A stretch of DNA of 64,000 bases, from contig OX638348.1 of NCBI GenBank assembly GCA_951813085.1, positions 3,109,627-3,173,626 on the forward strand. Reading direction: 5' to 3'. The notes below the pieces were generated by a model. That model worked only from the letters and a program-made list of their open reading frames with translations. It made no database searches and was not told the origin of the DNA. Source of the DNA: an uncultured Opitutaceae bacterium (GTDB lineage Bacteria > Verrucomicrobiota > Verrucomicrobiia > Opitutales > Opitutaceae). A program made the translations under genes and the position numbers. Shown one piece after another: positions 36,048 through 44,772 of the stretch. Within the stretch, counting starts at the first letter, position 1. Each line of letters starts with the position of its first letter.

Positions 36048-39000
36048 TTAGAAATCGCGAGTGATCGTGAAACGATACTGGCGAGGCGTCGGCAGGTCGA
36101 AACGCGCATAGGCGATGCCGCGACCTCCAGGAACTTGATAGTCGATATTGCCATCAATCGCTAGACGACTCGGAATGATGTCCTTGTTGTCGAACACGTT
36201 GTTGACGTTCATCTGGAACGTCCAGTTTCCTTCGCCAAGGAAGTTCGCCTTGGTCCGGTAGCGGATGAAGAAGTCAGCATTTGTCTGAGCCTTGCCTTCG
36301 AATTCGACTCCATTCTCTTCCCCGATAATATTCGCAGCGGTCCAACGATAGCCACCACCGACTGTGAAGCCCTTCATACGACCTTCGTTGAAGTCGTAAG
36401 CGGTGAATATGTTGAAACGGTAAGGACGGAGACCCCAGCGTTTTTCAAGTTGCTCACGGCGCTCGTTCACATTGTCCGCCATGTTGAAGATTTGAGTGGA
36501 AATACCCGTGTTATCGAGGGTGCGATTGCCCGGCAACGGGTCCTCCAACGCGAGGAACTTCGAGATTACACCATCGGGAGCGTACGCAGACGGATCGATG
36601 GTATAGCCTTGAATGGTGCTTCCAGGATCGTCTGGATCCTCGACCTCGGCCGCCTCAGTCGCTCCTTGGAGTACCGTGCCATCGCCCACTTCCATTAAAC
36701 CAGTGAAGGCAACGCCTTTACCGTAGGAATTGGATACGATACGGTCGGTGTGAGCCGCATTGAGCGTCAAGCGCCAGTTCTCGGTCATGTTAGCCGTGAC
36801 GCGTAGCTCGTAACCGCTAGATACGTTGTCACGGAAGTAACCATTGACCTCCGGACGTAGCTCTGCGCGTCGGCTCAGCAATGAATCCAGGGCAGCAGGA
36901 TTGCCCGTACCCGGTATAGGATTGTTATCGCCGTCAAGCTGCGGGGTGAAAGCGTCTTCATACGCTTCGTAAATCGCTTCCACAGGATTGGAAAGCTGCG
37001 AACCGCCAACCACTTCCTGGATCGACTCCGTGTCGTAACGGACGATGCGACCGCTGATTCGGTTGTTCAACAAATTGAAGTCGATACCGAAGTCGCTACC
37101 TTCTCCATCAGGAGGAGGAGACGTCGCTCCCGTCGGAAATACGGTACGGCGGAAATCCGGAATACCGATGTTGCTGCCCGCGTTAGCTACCAGAGAGAAA
37201 TTCTCCGTCAAGTGGTAGACCGCTCCCGTCGTGCGAACGGTCGCGTTGAAGTTGGTTTGAGGAGCGCCCGGCGAGATGCCTTGGCTAGGGGTCGTATCCG
37301 GAGTGATCGAGAAGTCAGGCACCCAACCGATAACGGGATCGATGCGGTGACCCGCGCGATCGATCGATACTTCATCTTCGCGGTATCCCAGCGTAATGAC
37401 AAATCGATTGTTGAGGAAGTGACTTTGGCTCACTGCCATCATCGAATCCGTAACCTGATTGATGAGGAAGTTGATGTTGCCCGGCTCCTGCTCCAACCAT
37501 GCGACGTCGTAAGGAAGCGGCTCGCCTGGTACGTTCCAACGATCCGTGTAGATCACGTCAGGAACGTTGACCCAGCTTCCCGCTCTCCAGGTAATGCGAT
37601 CATTGACGTCGAAGTAGTTGCGCACCGTAATGCGATTGTCCGCATGGCGGTAGTTCGCTTGGGTGTGACGAAATCCTTGATTGTCGACGAAGTTGCCTCT
37701 GCCCGCTGGGTTTCCAGCCAAGCCGAGCCAGGTGTTGCCGCGCAACTGCTCCTCGTCCACACGCGACGCCGCTACCGCAAAACGGTGGTTTCCGGCACGC
37801 TCCGTATTCAAGTTGTACGAAGTGGAAACACGGATTTCATCGTAGCGAGAGAGATTCTTGTCGCGGCGGTAATCGCCGTCGAAGTAGAACTGACCGGCAT
37901 ACGGGTTGGCAGGACCGTTAAGTCCTTGGATCGTATTGGGATCCGCTCGGAACTCAGGACGTGTACCTTGGAGTTGAGGTACGTCGATGTCCGCTCTTTG
38001 GTGACCGGCCTGAACATTGAAGAACCAGTTGTCCGTCAGCTGGATGTCAGCGAAAAACGAGTGGCTGCTCAAGTCCGTTTCACGGAAGAAGTCCGGTCCA
38101 CCCGGATTGTACTGATAGGGAAGGAACGACTGGTCGTTGATACGGTGAACGCGATCGCCCAAACCACGCGTTCCATCAGGGTGAGCCACGCGCTCGTCGT
38201 CGTAGCCGCCTGTTAGATACGTACCCGCAGCGTTGTAGAAGGTGCCGTCATTTTCAATGTAGGTGAAACGATTCGATCCATTCGATGCTCCCAGCGGATT
38301 GTTGTTGTTGATGCGCGCATTTCCATCGCGACCGACAACCCCGACGAGTCGACGGGCCGCGTTAGGATTGCCGCCATTGGGCTCGAAGGTCACCGCTTCG
38401 ACTCCCGAAGCGAGCATGTTGTCGTACCAGGGAAGAACGCGGTCCGTAAGTGGACTTTGCTGAATGGAAGTCTTGTGATGCATTCCATCTTCGTAGTTCG
38501 CTCGGAGAGTGATTTCGTCATTCACCTTCCAAGTCAGCGCGCCATAGATACGCTCTCTGTCGTCGCTGATCCAATCTCTCCAATGTCCATTTTCTTGATA
38601 CAGGCCAGCGATAGTCAAACCGAGCTTGCCTTCGATGAGGACCCGATTGAGGCGAATTTCAGCGCGCTTGCGCTCGCTGGTGCCAAAGGACAGGCGGATG
38701 CGTCCGCTGTCGCGCTGGGTATTGGCAACGATGGAAGACTGGTTGATAATACCTCCTGCCGCGCTCACACCGAACAGTACCCCATTAGGGCCGCGAGAAT
38801 CGTCGTAGCGGCCAATCTTGTAGGAATCGTCAGGAACGATCGACTTGAAGTAGTCGATTCCTCGAGAGGACTCGATACCGCGCGTACGAATTCTCTGCGT
38901 GACCGCAGTCGCGTTGGTGAATACGTTGAAGTTTCCGCCAGCGCCATCTTGGTCGTTGGTATCAAGAACGGTATTCAACGAGTACTCGATGAGCTCGTCG

Positions 39001-39254
39001 ATGTCATTTAGCCCGGTGTCTTCGACGAACGCCTCAGTCCATACCGATACGGACGCGGATACGTCCCGAAGGCTGGAATTGAAACGGGTACCCGACAGGG
39101 TGTTAGTGGCTCGGTAGCCAACGTCTCGAGATGAGTCGACCTCGAAGGGACTCAACTCAATCACATCTTCATCAGATGCGTCGTCCTGAGCATAGCCAGG
39201 CAGTATTAGCAAACAAGACGCGCTGAACAGCGCGAATGCGATACGTTTATTCAT
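36048..39254 (-). CDS. TonB-dependent outer-membrane receptor
   Basis: 1068 aa. Signal peptide ending near GYAQ, then a TonB-box-like stretch DVIELSPFEVDSS, typical of Opitutia receptors. The plug domain covers about residues 45-200 (RIRTRGIESSRGIDYF, DDSRGPNGVLFGVSAAGGIINQ). The rest is a long 22-strand-type barrel rich in aromatic and charged residues, ending in RQYRFTITRDF with the C-terminal Phe used for barrel assembly. It imports a ligand across the outer membrane with energy from TonB/ExbB/ExbD; given the neighbours, an oligosaccharide is plausible, but siderophores cannot be excluded. No susD gene is adjacent, as is normal outside Bacteroidota. It has its own terminator. Confidence 0.93.
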   Translation of the reverse strand: MNKRIAFALFSASCLLILPGYAQDDASDEDVIELSPFEVDSSRDVGYRATNTLSGTRFNSSLRDVSASVSVWTEAFVEDTGLNDIDELIEYSLNTVLDTNDQDGAGGNFNVFTNATAVTQRIRTRGIESSRGIDYFKSIVPDDSYKIGRYDDSRGPNGVLFGVSAAGGIINQSSIVANTQRDSGRIRLSFGTSERKRAEIRLNRVLIEGKLGLTIAGLYQENGHWRDWISDDRERIYGALTWKVNDEITLRANYEDGMHHKTSIQQSPLTDRVLPWYDNMLASGVEAVTFEPNGGNPNAARRLVGVVGRDGNARINNNNPLGASNGSNRFTYIENDGTFYNAAGTYLTGGYDDERVAHPDGTRGLGDRVHRINDQSFLPYQYNPGGPDFFRETDLSSHSFFADIQLTDNWFFNVQAGHQRADIDVPQLQGTRPEFRADPNTIQGLNGPANPYAGQFYFDGDYRRDKNLSRYDEIRVSTSYNLNTERAGNHRFAVAASRVDEEQLRGNTWLGLAGNPAGRGNFVDNQGFRHTQANYRHADNRITVRNYFDVNDRITWRAGSWVNVPDVIYTDRWNVPGEPLPYDVAWLEQEPGNINFLINQVTDSMMAVSQSHFLNNRFVITLGYREDEVSIDRAGHRIDPVIGWVPDFSITPDTTPSQGISPGAPQTNFNATVRTTGAVYHLTENFSLVANAGSNIGIPDFRRTVFPTGATSPPPDGEGSDFGIDFNLLNNRISGRIVRYDTESIQEVVGGSQLSNPVEAIYEAYEDAFTPQLDGDNNPIPGTGNPAALDSLLSRRAELRPEVNGYFRDNVSSGYELRVTANMTENWRLTLNAAHTDRIVSNSYGKGVAFTGLMEVGDGTVLQGATEAAEVEDPDDPGSTIQGYTIDPSAYAPDGVISKFLALEDPLPGNRTLDNTGISTQIFNMADNVNERREQLEKRWGLRPYRFNIFTAYDFNEGRMKGFTVGGGYRWTAANIIGEENGVEFEGKAQTNADFFIRYRTKANFLGEGNWTFQMNVNNVFDNKDIIPSRLAIDGNIDYQVPGGRGIAYARFDLPTPRQYRFTITRDF

Positions 39255-39803
39255 AGTCGTAGGTTTGTTTGGCTTGGGGTGATCAATCGTGTCCGCAGGC
39301 GATTCATGGACGCTTCCGGATAGTTCATAGTAGTCAGTACAAAATCGAAGGCCGCCTCTCCAAATTGCTTATGGAGATGCTCTTCGGTAAGAATGTGTAG
39401 TTTGAATGGGAAATGGGGCACTAGGGATAGTGATGTAGAAAGGTGACCCGTCAGTATTGACAATTATTTATATTTAGCGGGTGGAAGTCAATAGTCAGAT
39501 GTTGTTAGATGTGGCGTAATTCTTTCCTATTCTGGCGGATAACTCATACAAAATGGGGAATTTCCAGCTAATTATTCCAGTATTTAAGTGTAATCCCAAC
39601 TCATTAAACTCGAAGATACCCTTACATTTTGCGACTTCTGATGACATCTTGTCGCTATTATAAAATCCAGGGCCTTCACTAAGCCGCTATCAGCAATTCG
39701 CCCATTCGCACTCGGAGCCGATCTGCCTAAGGCAGCGCGCAACGCTCATTATGAGGTTGCCAATATTCTGCCCGCGCCGTCCCTTGCTTCCACCCCGCAA
39801 TGC
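39255..39803. other. Intergenic region between divergent TonB receptor and NRAMP-like genes
   Basis: 549 bp with no believable gene (small open frames have no family features). It must hold two divergent promoters. AT-rich stretches such as TTGACAATTATTTATATTTA (39457-39476) look promoter-like, but I cannot fix -35/-10 pairs with confidence. None of the hairpin repeats found elsewhere is present. Confidence 0.5.
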
Positions 39804-41072
39804 ATGACTCCACCCGAAGATACCCCCTCTAAACCGAGCGTATCAAGCATGATCGGTCCAGGCATATTGGTAGCCGCTACGGGGGTGGGCGCGGGTGACT
39901 TGTCCTCGGCGGGATTCGCAGGAAGCCAGCTCGGTCCCGCCATATTGTGGGCCGTTTTAATCGGCGCTTTCTTCAAATTCGTTTTAGCCGAAGGTCTGAC
40001 GCGCTGGCAATTGGCCACTGGCCAAACGCTACTGGAAGGAGTTGCTCGTCGCATGGGACCCATCCCCTGCTGGCTATTTATGGGCTATTTCATTCTTTGG
40101 TCCTACTTCGTCGGAACCGCCCTCATGGCAGGCAACGGCGTTACGTTGCATGCCATCTTCCCGATTTTCGAGGACGCTTCCACGGGCAAGATCGTATTTG
40201 GAATTGTATCCAGCCTAGCAGGGCTGATCCTTGTCATTCAAGGAGGCTTCAAACTATTCGAAAAGGTGATGGGCGTATGCATCCTGATCATGTTCATCAC
40301 CGTGGTAGCCAGCGCGATCATCTTATCGCCACCTTTCGGAGAGGTCATGAAAGGCTTGTTCATTCCCTCGATCCCTAATCCGCAAAACGGAGGCATCGCC
40401 TGGACAATGGCCTTGATGGGCGGAATCGGCAGCACGGTCACCATCCTCTGCTATGGGTACTGGATCGCCGAAGAAGGCCGGCACGGGCCAGGCATGCTGC
40501 GATTTTGCCGTATCGATCTAGGGATCGGCTATGTCGTCATTGCGATTTTCGGAATCTCAATGGTGATTATCGGAAACACGGTTGAAGCGAAAGGCACCGG
40601 CGCAGGATTAATAATTGAGATCGCGGATTCCTTCGAGAACTCGCTCGGAATCGTCGGTCGCTGGGCCTTTCTGATCGGAGCCTTCGGTGCCGTATTTAGC
40701 AGCCTACTCGGTGTGTGGCAGTCCGCCCCCTACCTTTTCGCCGACATGTGGCGCCTTTTCAGAAAGAAGGAATTCGCGGACGAGGGTTCAAGCCCAAGCA
40801 TATTGACTGACACAACGTCGCGCCCCTACCGCTATTATTTGTATGCCTTCGCGACCCTACCGATGCTAGGGCTCGTGGTCCAATTCCGAGAAATCCAGAA
40901 ATTCTACGGGATCGTCGGCGTCGCCTTCCTACCTCTGCTCACGATCGCCCTAATCTTGCTCAACGGCCGAAAGCAATGGATCGAAAAATACACCAATCGT
41001 CCTGCGACAATCGTAGTTCTTATATCAATACTGTTATTCTTCGGCTGGATGGCCTGGCAAAGCTGGGCCTGA
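39804..41072 (+). CDS. NRAMP-family metal-ion transporter
   Basis: 422 aa with 11 or so membrane segments. Helix 1 carries GPGILVAATGVGAGDLSSAG in place of the metal-binding DPGN of manganese/iron carriers, and the helix-6 region reads MALMGGIGSTVTILCYGYW. These departures from DPGN and MPH suggest a different ion (magnesium-type relatives exist) or another substrate; this is inference. The protein lies in the inner membrane. It is divergent from the TonB receptor and convergent with the next sulfatase, with repeat units A-B between them. Confidence 0.8.
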   Translation: MTPPEDTPSKPSVSSMIGPGILVAATGVGAGDLSSAGFAGSQLGPAILWAVLIGAFFKFVLAEGLTRWQLATGQTLLEGVARRMGPIPCWLFMGYFILWSYFVGTALMAGNGVTLHAIFPIFEDASTGKIVFGIVSSLAGLILVIQGGFKLFEKVMGVCILIMFITVVASAIILSPPFGEVMKGLFIPSIPNPQNGGIAWTMALMGGIGSTVTILCYGYWIAEEGRHGPGMLRFCRIDLGIGYVVIAIFGISMVIIGNTVEAKGTGAGLIIEIADSFENSLGIVGRWAFLIGAFGAVFSSLLGVWQSAPYLFADMWRLFRKKEFADEGSSPSILTDTTSRPYRYYLYAFATLPMLGLVVQFREIQKFYGIVGVAFLPLLTIALILLNGRKQWIEKYTNRPATIVVLISILLFFGWMAWQSWA

Positions 41073-41100
41073 GAAATAAATTCATCGCTCTCCCGCCATG

Positions 41101-41350
41101 CGGGTTCGGAAAATAAGGTTTCAGCAAAGCTGAAAATAGGCTCGACTCGGGTAGTAGCCAGAAGCCGCCAGCTATGCTGCAATGTATCTAGACCTAAGCT
41201 CATCCCTCGTTCTCATCATGTAGCCCTCAAAGGGCATCATGCGAGCGAGGTATGAGCGCATCCTGTTAAATATGAATTCCAGTAGCTTGCGAAGCGTAGA
41301 CGGAATCCTGTTAATAGAAGGTTCTAGTAGCCCGCAGATCGTTGACGGAA
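41101..41350 (+). repeat. Dispersed hairpin repeats (units C, A, B, partial B)
   Basis: Unit C with TTTCAGCAAAGCTGAAAATA and GTAGTAGCCAGAAGCCGCCA, unit A (41212-41269), then unit B ending ATCCTGTTAA, then a partial B. The order C-A-B matches 53.7-53.95 kb. It lies between two convergent genes. Confidence 0.8.
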
Positions 41351-41371
41351 TTCCTTATCCCAATCGAACTA

Positions 41372-43108
41372 TCATTGTCCCAAGTATGTGGCCTCCACGT
41401 AGTAAGCGCCCCGTTCACGTTCCGTTTCCGCGTCTTTAAACCAGGTTTGAAGCAGGGTTTCACCCGCCTCAAGGTCCACATCGAAACGAGCTTCCGTATC
41501 GTTCGGGTTAAGCGCAAGCGTTTGCTCCGTATCCCCAATTCGTATACGCGCTCGATTCGCGCCGATAGCGTTCACTTCGTCGCCCGGATAGCGGGAAATT
41601 CGCAGTGCATACGTTCCACTTCTCTGAACATCCAGAGCCCAAAAGCCGTTTACGTAAACGGATTCGTCACGCACTAAAGACATCTTCCAGATCACGCCTC
41701 CCTCGGTAGGATGCCAATCTCGGGTCGTGAATTGCGTGGGATTTTGCTCCGGAGCGCCAATAATAAATGGCGTATACTTTCCCTTGTGACTGGTGACATC
41801 CTCAAAGAACTTCGCGTGCTTGGCAGACAAGGTATCCACAACTTCAGGAAAGCGCGATGCCACATCCGTTTCTTGGCTTGGGTCTTGCTGAATGTCGAAA
41901 AGCTCTCCGTTCACCATTCTCCAGCGCTCGGTCAGCACGGCGCGACTCGGATAGCGTTGACCCGGCTCAACCCTGGGATCCCAAAGCTCCAGCTGATCTG
42001 CCTGTCGATCGATGAAAACAGTCCGCTCTTTCCATCTGTTCGCTTCGCCCTTCAGCAACGGCAGAATACTCTCGCCATCGAAGGCGACACCCTGCGGGGC
42101 CTCGAGCCCGCAAATATCGATGAAAGTCGGTAGCCAATCATGGTGGCTCGTCAATGCATCGATCGTCTTTCCCGCTTCAAATCCAATCGGCCAGCGGGCA
42201 AAGCAGGCCACTCGGTGGCCGCCTTCATAGGTCGACCCTTTCTTCCCGCGCATTCCCGCGTTGTACTCGGTCGGATCACGTTGACCATTGTTCATACCGC
42301 CTCCCGTACCATTGTCCCCCATGAATATCACCAGCGTATTCTCGTCCAAGCCCCATTCCTCCAAGGAATCCAGAAGCCTCCCTAGGTTCTCGTCAAAGTT
42401 CTGCACCATGCCAAAGAACTTGGAACGATTCATCGGTATCCCTTGGGCCAGAAAAGGATTCGAGTACTTCGGCTCTACCGTCACCGGCCCATGCATCGCA
42501 TTCAAGGGCAGGTAGACGAAAAAAGGATCCTCCGATCCGATCCCTTCGCGAATGAAACGGAGCGTCTCGCTAAAGAAGATATCCGTGCAATAGCCTTCGA
42601 AGGCCTCGGGGACGCCGTTGCGGTAGTAGATATCATCGAAATAGTTGTTCCCCCTCGGATTGCCGATTTCGTCCACGCCTCCCGCCTTGTGGCATACGAC
42701 GTCCTGAAATCCTCGATACTGGGGCGCATAGGGATAGGGATCCCCTAAGTGCCACTTTCCAAACATCCCTGTTCGGTATCCCGACGCCTCGAACACCTCC
42801 GCCATCGTCGTCTCATCCGGATTGAGCAATTGCCTCCCCTGGGTCACCGCCCAAGCGCCCACTCGAATGCTGTAGCGACCTGTCATCAGCGCCGCCCGCG
42901 TCGGCGTGCAATACGGATCCACGTGATAGTCGTCGAGGCTAACTCCTTCATCATGAAGACGATCGATATTGGGCGTCTTCAACCAGGGATTTCCATGGCA
43001 GGACATGTCCCCATAACCCTGGTCGTCCGTAACGATTAGAATGACGTTGGGTGGCGCTGCATGGGCCAGACACGAAAATAGGGCTAAGAGGAGGAAGAGA
43101 GGCTTCAT
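41372..43108 (-). CDS. Sulfatase (arylsulfatase A-like), secreted
   Basis: 578 aa. Signal peptide MKPLFLLLALFSCLAHA. Motifs: LIVTDDQGYGDMSCHG, formylglycine signature CTPTRAALMTGRYS, GMFGKWHLGDPYPY, FMGDNGTGGGMNNG. Beyond the catalytic fold the C-terminal ~100 residues (NGFWALDVQRSGTYALRISR...YYVEATYLGQ) form an extra beta domain also found in the frameshifted sulfatase at 56168-57854, so the two are close paralogues. It is the last gene of the sigma-FecR-PSD1-DUF1501-sulfatase run, but a MITE-like repeat separates it from DUF1501. Confidence 0.93.
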   Translation of the reverse strand: MKPLFLLLALFSCLAHAAPPNVILIVTDDQGYGDMSCHGNPWLKTPNIDRLHDEGVSLDDYHVDPYCTPTRAALMTGRYSIRVGAWAVTQGRQLLNPDETTMAEVFEASGYRTGMFGKWHLGDPYPYAPQYRGFQDVVCHKAGGVDEIGNPRGNNYFDDIYYRNGVPEAFEGYCTDIFFSETLRFIREGIGSEDPFFVYLPLNAMHGPVTVEPKYSNPFLAQGIPMNRSKFFGMVQNFDENLGRLLDSLEEWGLDENTLVIFMGDNGTGGGMNNGQRDPTEYNAGMRGKKGSTYEGGHRVACFARWPIGFEAGKTIDALTSHHDWLPTFIDICGLEAPQGVAFDGESILPLLKGEANRWKERTVFIDRQADQLELWDPRVEPGQRYPSRAVLTERWRMVNGELFDIQQDPSQETDVASRFPEVVDTLSAKHAKFFEDVTSHKGKYTPFIIGAPEQNPTQFTTRDWHPTEGGVIWKMSLVRDESVYVNGFWALDVQRSGTYALRISRYPGDEVNAIGANRARIRIGDTEQTLALNPNDTEARFDVDLEAGETLLQTWFKDAETERERGAYYVEATYLGQ

Positions 43109-43129
43109 GCAATTTGATAGAAAAAACTA

Positions 43130-43292
43130 TTAACAGGATACGTTCCTACAGGATCGCTTCGCGTACATGATGAGAGATAAGAATTACTGTAGTGGTTCAA
43201 CAGAATACGTTGCATGTAGCGCTCAAGAAACATCCTCATCATGCTCCCGCATAAGCGGGATCATGTAGCGACGCAGAAGCGTATCCTGTTAA
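43130..43292. mobile_element. 163-bp MITE-like element with 13-bp perfect terminal inverted repeats
   Basis: Begins TTAACAGGATACG and ends CGTATCCTGTTAA, exact reverse complements. Inner words CATGATGAG and CTCATCATG are also inverted. It contains the hairpin CTCCCGCATAAGCGGGA where unit A elsewhere has a GCCCTGAAAGGGC hairpin. No coding capacity. It sits inside the DUF1501-sulfatase intergenic gap. Confidence 0.7.
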
Positions 43293-43301
43293 ATAATACC
43301 A

Positions 43302-44735
43302 TCACCCGATCAACTCAGGTATTAGCTGTCCGCCGAATTGCGATAGCTGCTTGTACCGACCTCCGTGCAAATAGGTGAGCTTGTTGTCATCCAACCCGAG
43401 CAAATGGAGCAAGGTTACATGCAAATCGCGAATGGGGTGAACGACATCGACCGCCGATTTGCCGAGTTCGTCGGTCGCTCCCACGACTGCGCCCTTCTTG
43501 ACGCCGCCGCCTGCTAGGATCATCGTCATGGCATCCGCATTGTGGTCCCGGCCAAGTGAATACACACCGCCCCGTTTATTGTTGTCTGGAGTACGACCAA
43601 ACTCGCCCGTCCAAATGACCAGCGTATCATCGAGCATTCCGCGTTGCTTCAAGTCCTTGATGAGGGCAGCCATGCCACGGTCGACGCTGCGGATACGAGA
43701 GCTATGCCCTTCTTCTAGATAATCATGGCTATCCCAGCCTCCGGAGAAAATCTGCACGAAACGCGTTCCTTCCTCGATAAGCCGTCTCGCCATCAAGCAC
43801 TGTCGACCGAATACTTCCGTATTCTTGTCGTTCATACCGTACATTTCGCGAATGTACTCAGGCTCCTTGTTCAAGTCGATCACCTCCGGCACTTCCGTTT
43901 GCATTCGATAAGCGAGCTCATAGCTTTCCATGCGAGCCGCGAGTTCCTTGTGCTCTGGATGGAATTCCGCGTGCTTTTCATTCAGGAATGCCAGTTCGTC
44001 CAAGAACCAGCGCTGATGCTCGCGCGTCTTATTGGACTGCGATTGCAAATCTAGAATAGGCGAACCTTCAGGCCGCAAGCGCGTTCCTTGATAGTGCGCC
44101 GGCAGGAAGCCGTTAGACCAATTGCCCGCTCCGCCTTGCGGCATCGCTAGTTCGGTCATCACGACATAGCCGGGCAGGTTCTGATTCATCGAACCGAGCC
44201 CATAAGTCGTCCAGGCCCCCAATGCCGGGTCGCTCCCAAGGCGACTCCCTGTATTCATGTGGAAAAGCGCTTCCGGGTGATTGACCGACTCCGCTTGGCA
44301 GCCTCGGTAGTTGCACAGCTCATCAGCGATCTCAGGATCCGCCATGTACTGCCATTGATCGCACATATCGATCCCTGACTGACCCACTTTGCGCGAGCCG
44401 AAGGGACTGCCCACGAAAAACTTGAAGGGATCTCCTGGCTTGGTGAGCGACGATTCGGCCTTATGCAAGCGCTGCAGTTCGGGCTTCGGATCGAAGGTAT
44501 CCATGTGACCGGGCGCTCCTTCCATGAAGAGCATAATCACTGACTTCGCTTTCGCCGGAAACATGGGCTCTTTGGGCGTAAGCGGCCCTGCTTTAACAGG
44601 TGTGGGATAGTCCTTGGCGAGCAAATCCGTCATGGCCAAGGAACCGAGCGAAGCGGTGAGTCCACAAAGAAAGTCGCGACGCGTCACCGGCGTTGAAATC
44701 GGTCGGGAGCAAATAGAATTGATTGGTAAGGGCAT
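43302..44735 (-). CDS. DUF1501 family protein
   Basis: 477 aa. Tat-like signal PVTRRDFLCGLTASLGSLA. Family features: VIMLFMEGAPGHMDTFDPKPEL, FVQIFSGGWDSHDYLEEGH, LVIWTGEFGRTPDNNKRGG, GRDHNADAMTMILAGGGVKKGAVVGATDE. DUF1501 is related to the alkaline-phosphatase/sulfatase superfamily and nearly always follows a PSD1 cytochrome gene in Planctomycetota and Verrucomicrobiota; its reaction is not established. It starts 37 bp after the PSD1 stop on the same strand. Confidence 0.94.
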   Translation of the reverse strand: MPLPINSICSRPISTPVTRRDFLCGLTASLGSLAMTDLLAKDYPTPVKAGPLTPKEPMFPAKAKSVIMLFMEGAPGHMDTFDPKPELQRLHKAESSLTKPGDPFKFFVGSPFGSRKVGQSGIDMCDQWQYMADPEIADELCNYRGCQAESVNHPEALFHMNTGSRLGSDPALGAWTTYGLGSMNQNLPGYVVMTELAMPQGGAGNWSNGFLPAHYQGTRLRPEGSPILDLQSQSNKTREHQRWFLDELAFLNEKHAEFHPEHKELAARMESYELAYRMQTEVPEVIDLNKEPEYIREMYGMNDKNTEVFGRQCLMARRLIEEGTRFVQIFSGGWDSHDYLEEGHSSRIRSVDRGMAALIKDLKQRGMLDDTLVIWTGEFGRTPDNNKRGGVYSLGRDHNADAMTMILAGGGVKKGAVVGATDELGKSAVDVVHPIRDLHVTLLHLLGLDDNKLTYLHGGRYKQLSQFGGQLIPELIG

Positions 44736-44772
44736 AAGGCGTTTCGCGGTTGAGATTATTATAGCGCGCTAA

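Noticed and set aside
37212..38216. Plus-strand open frame (334 aa) inside the TonB-receptor gene
   Set aside because: Antisense shadow; the translation looks random while the opposite strand is a canonical receptor.
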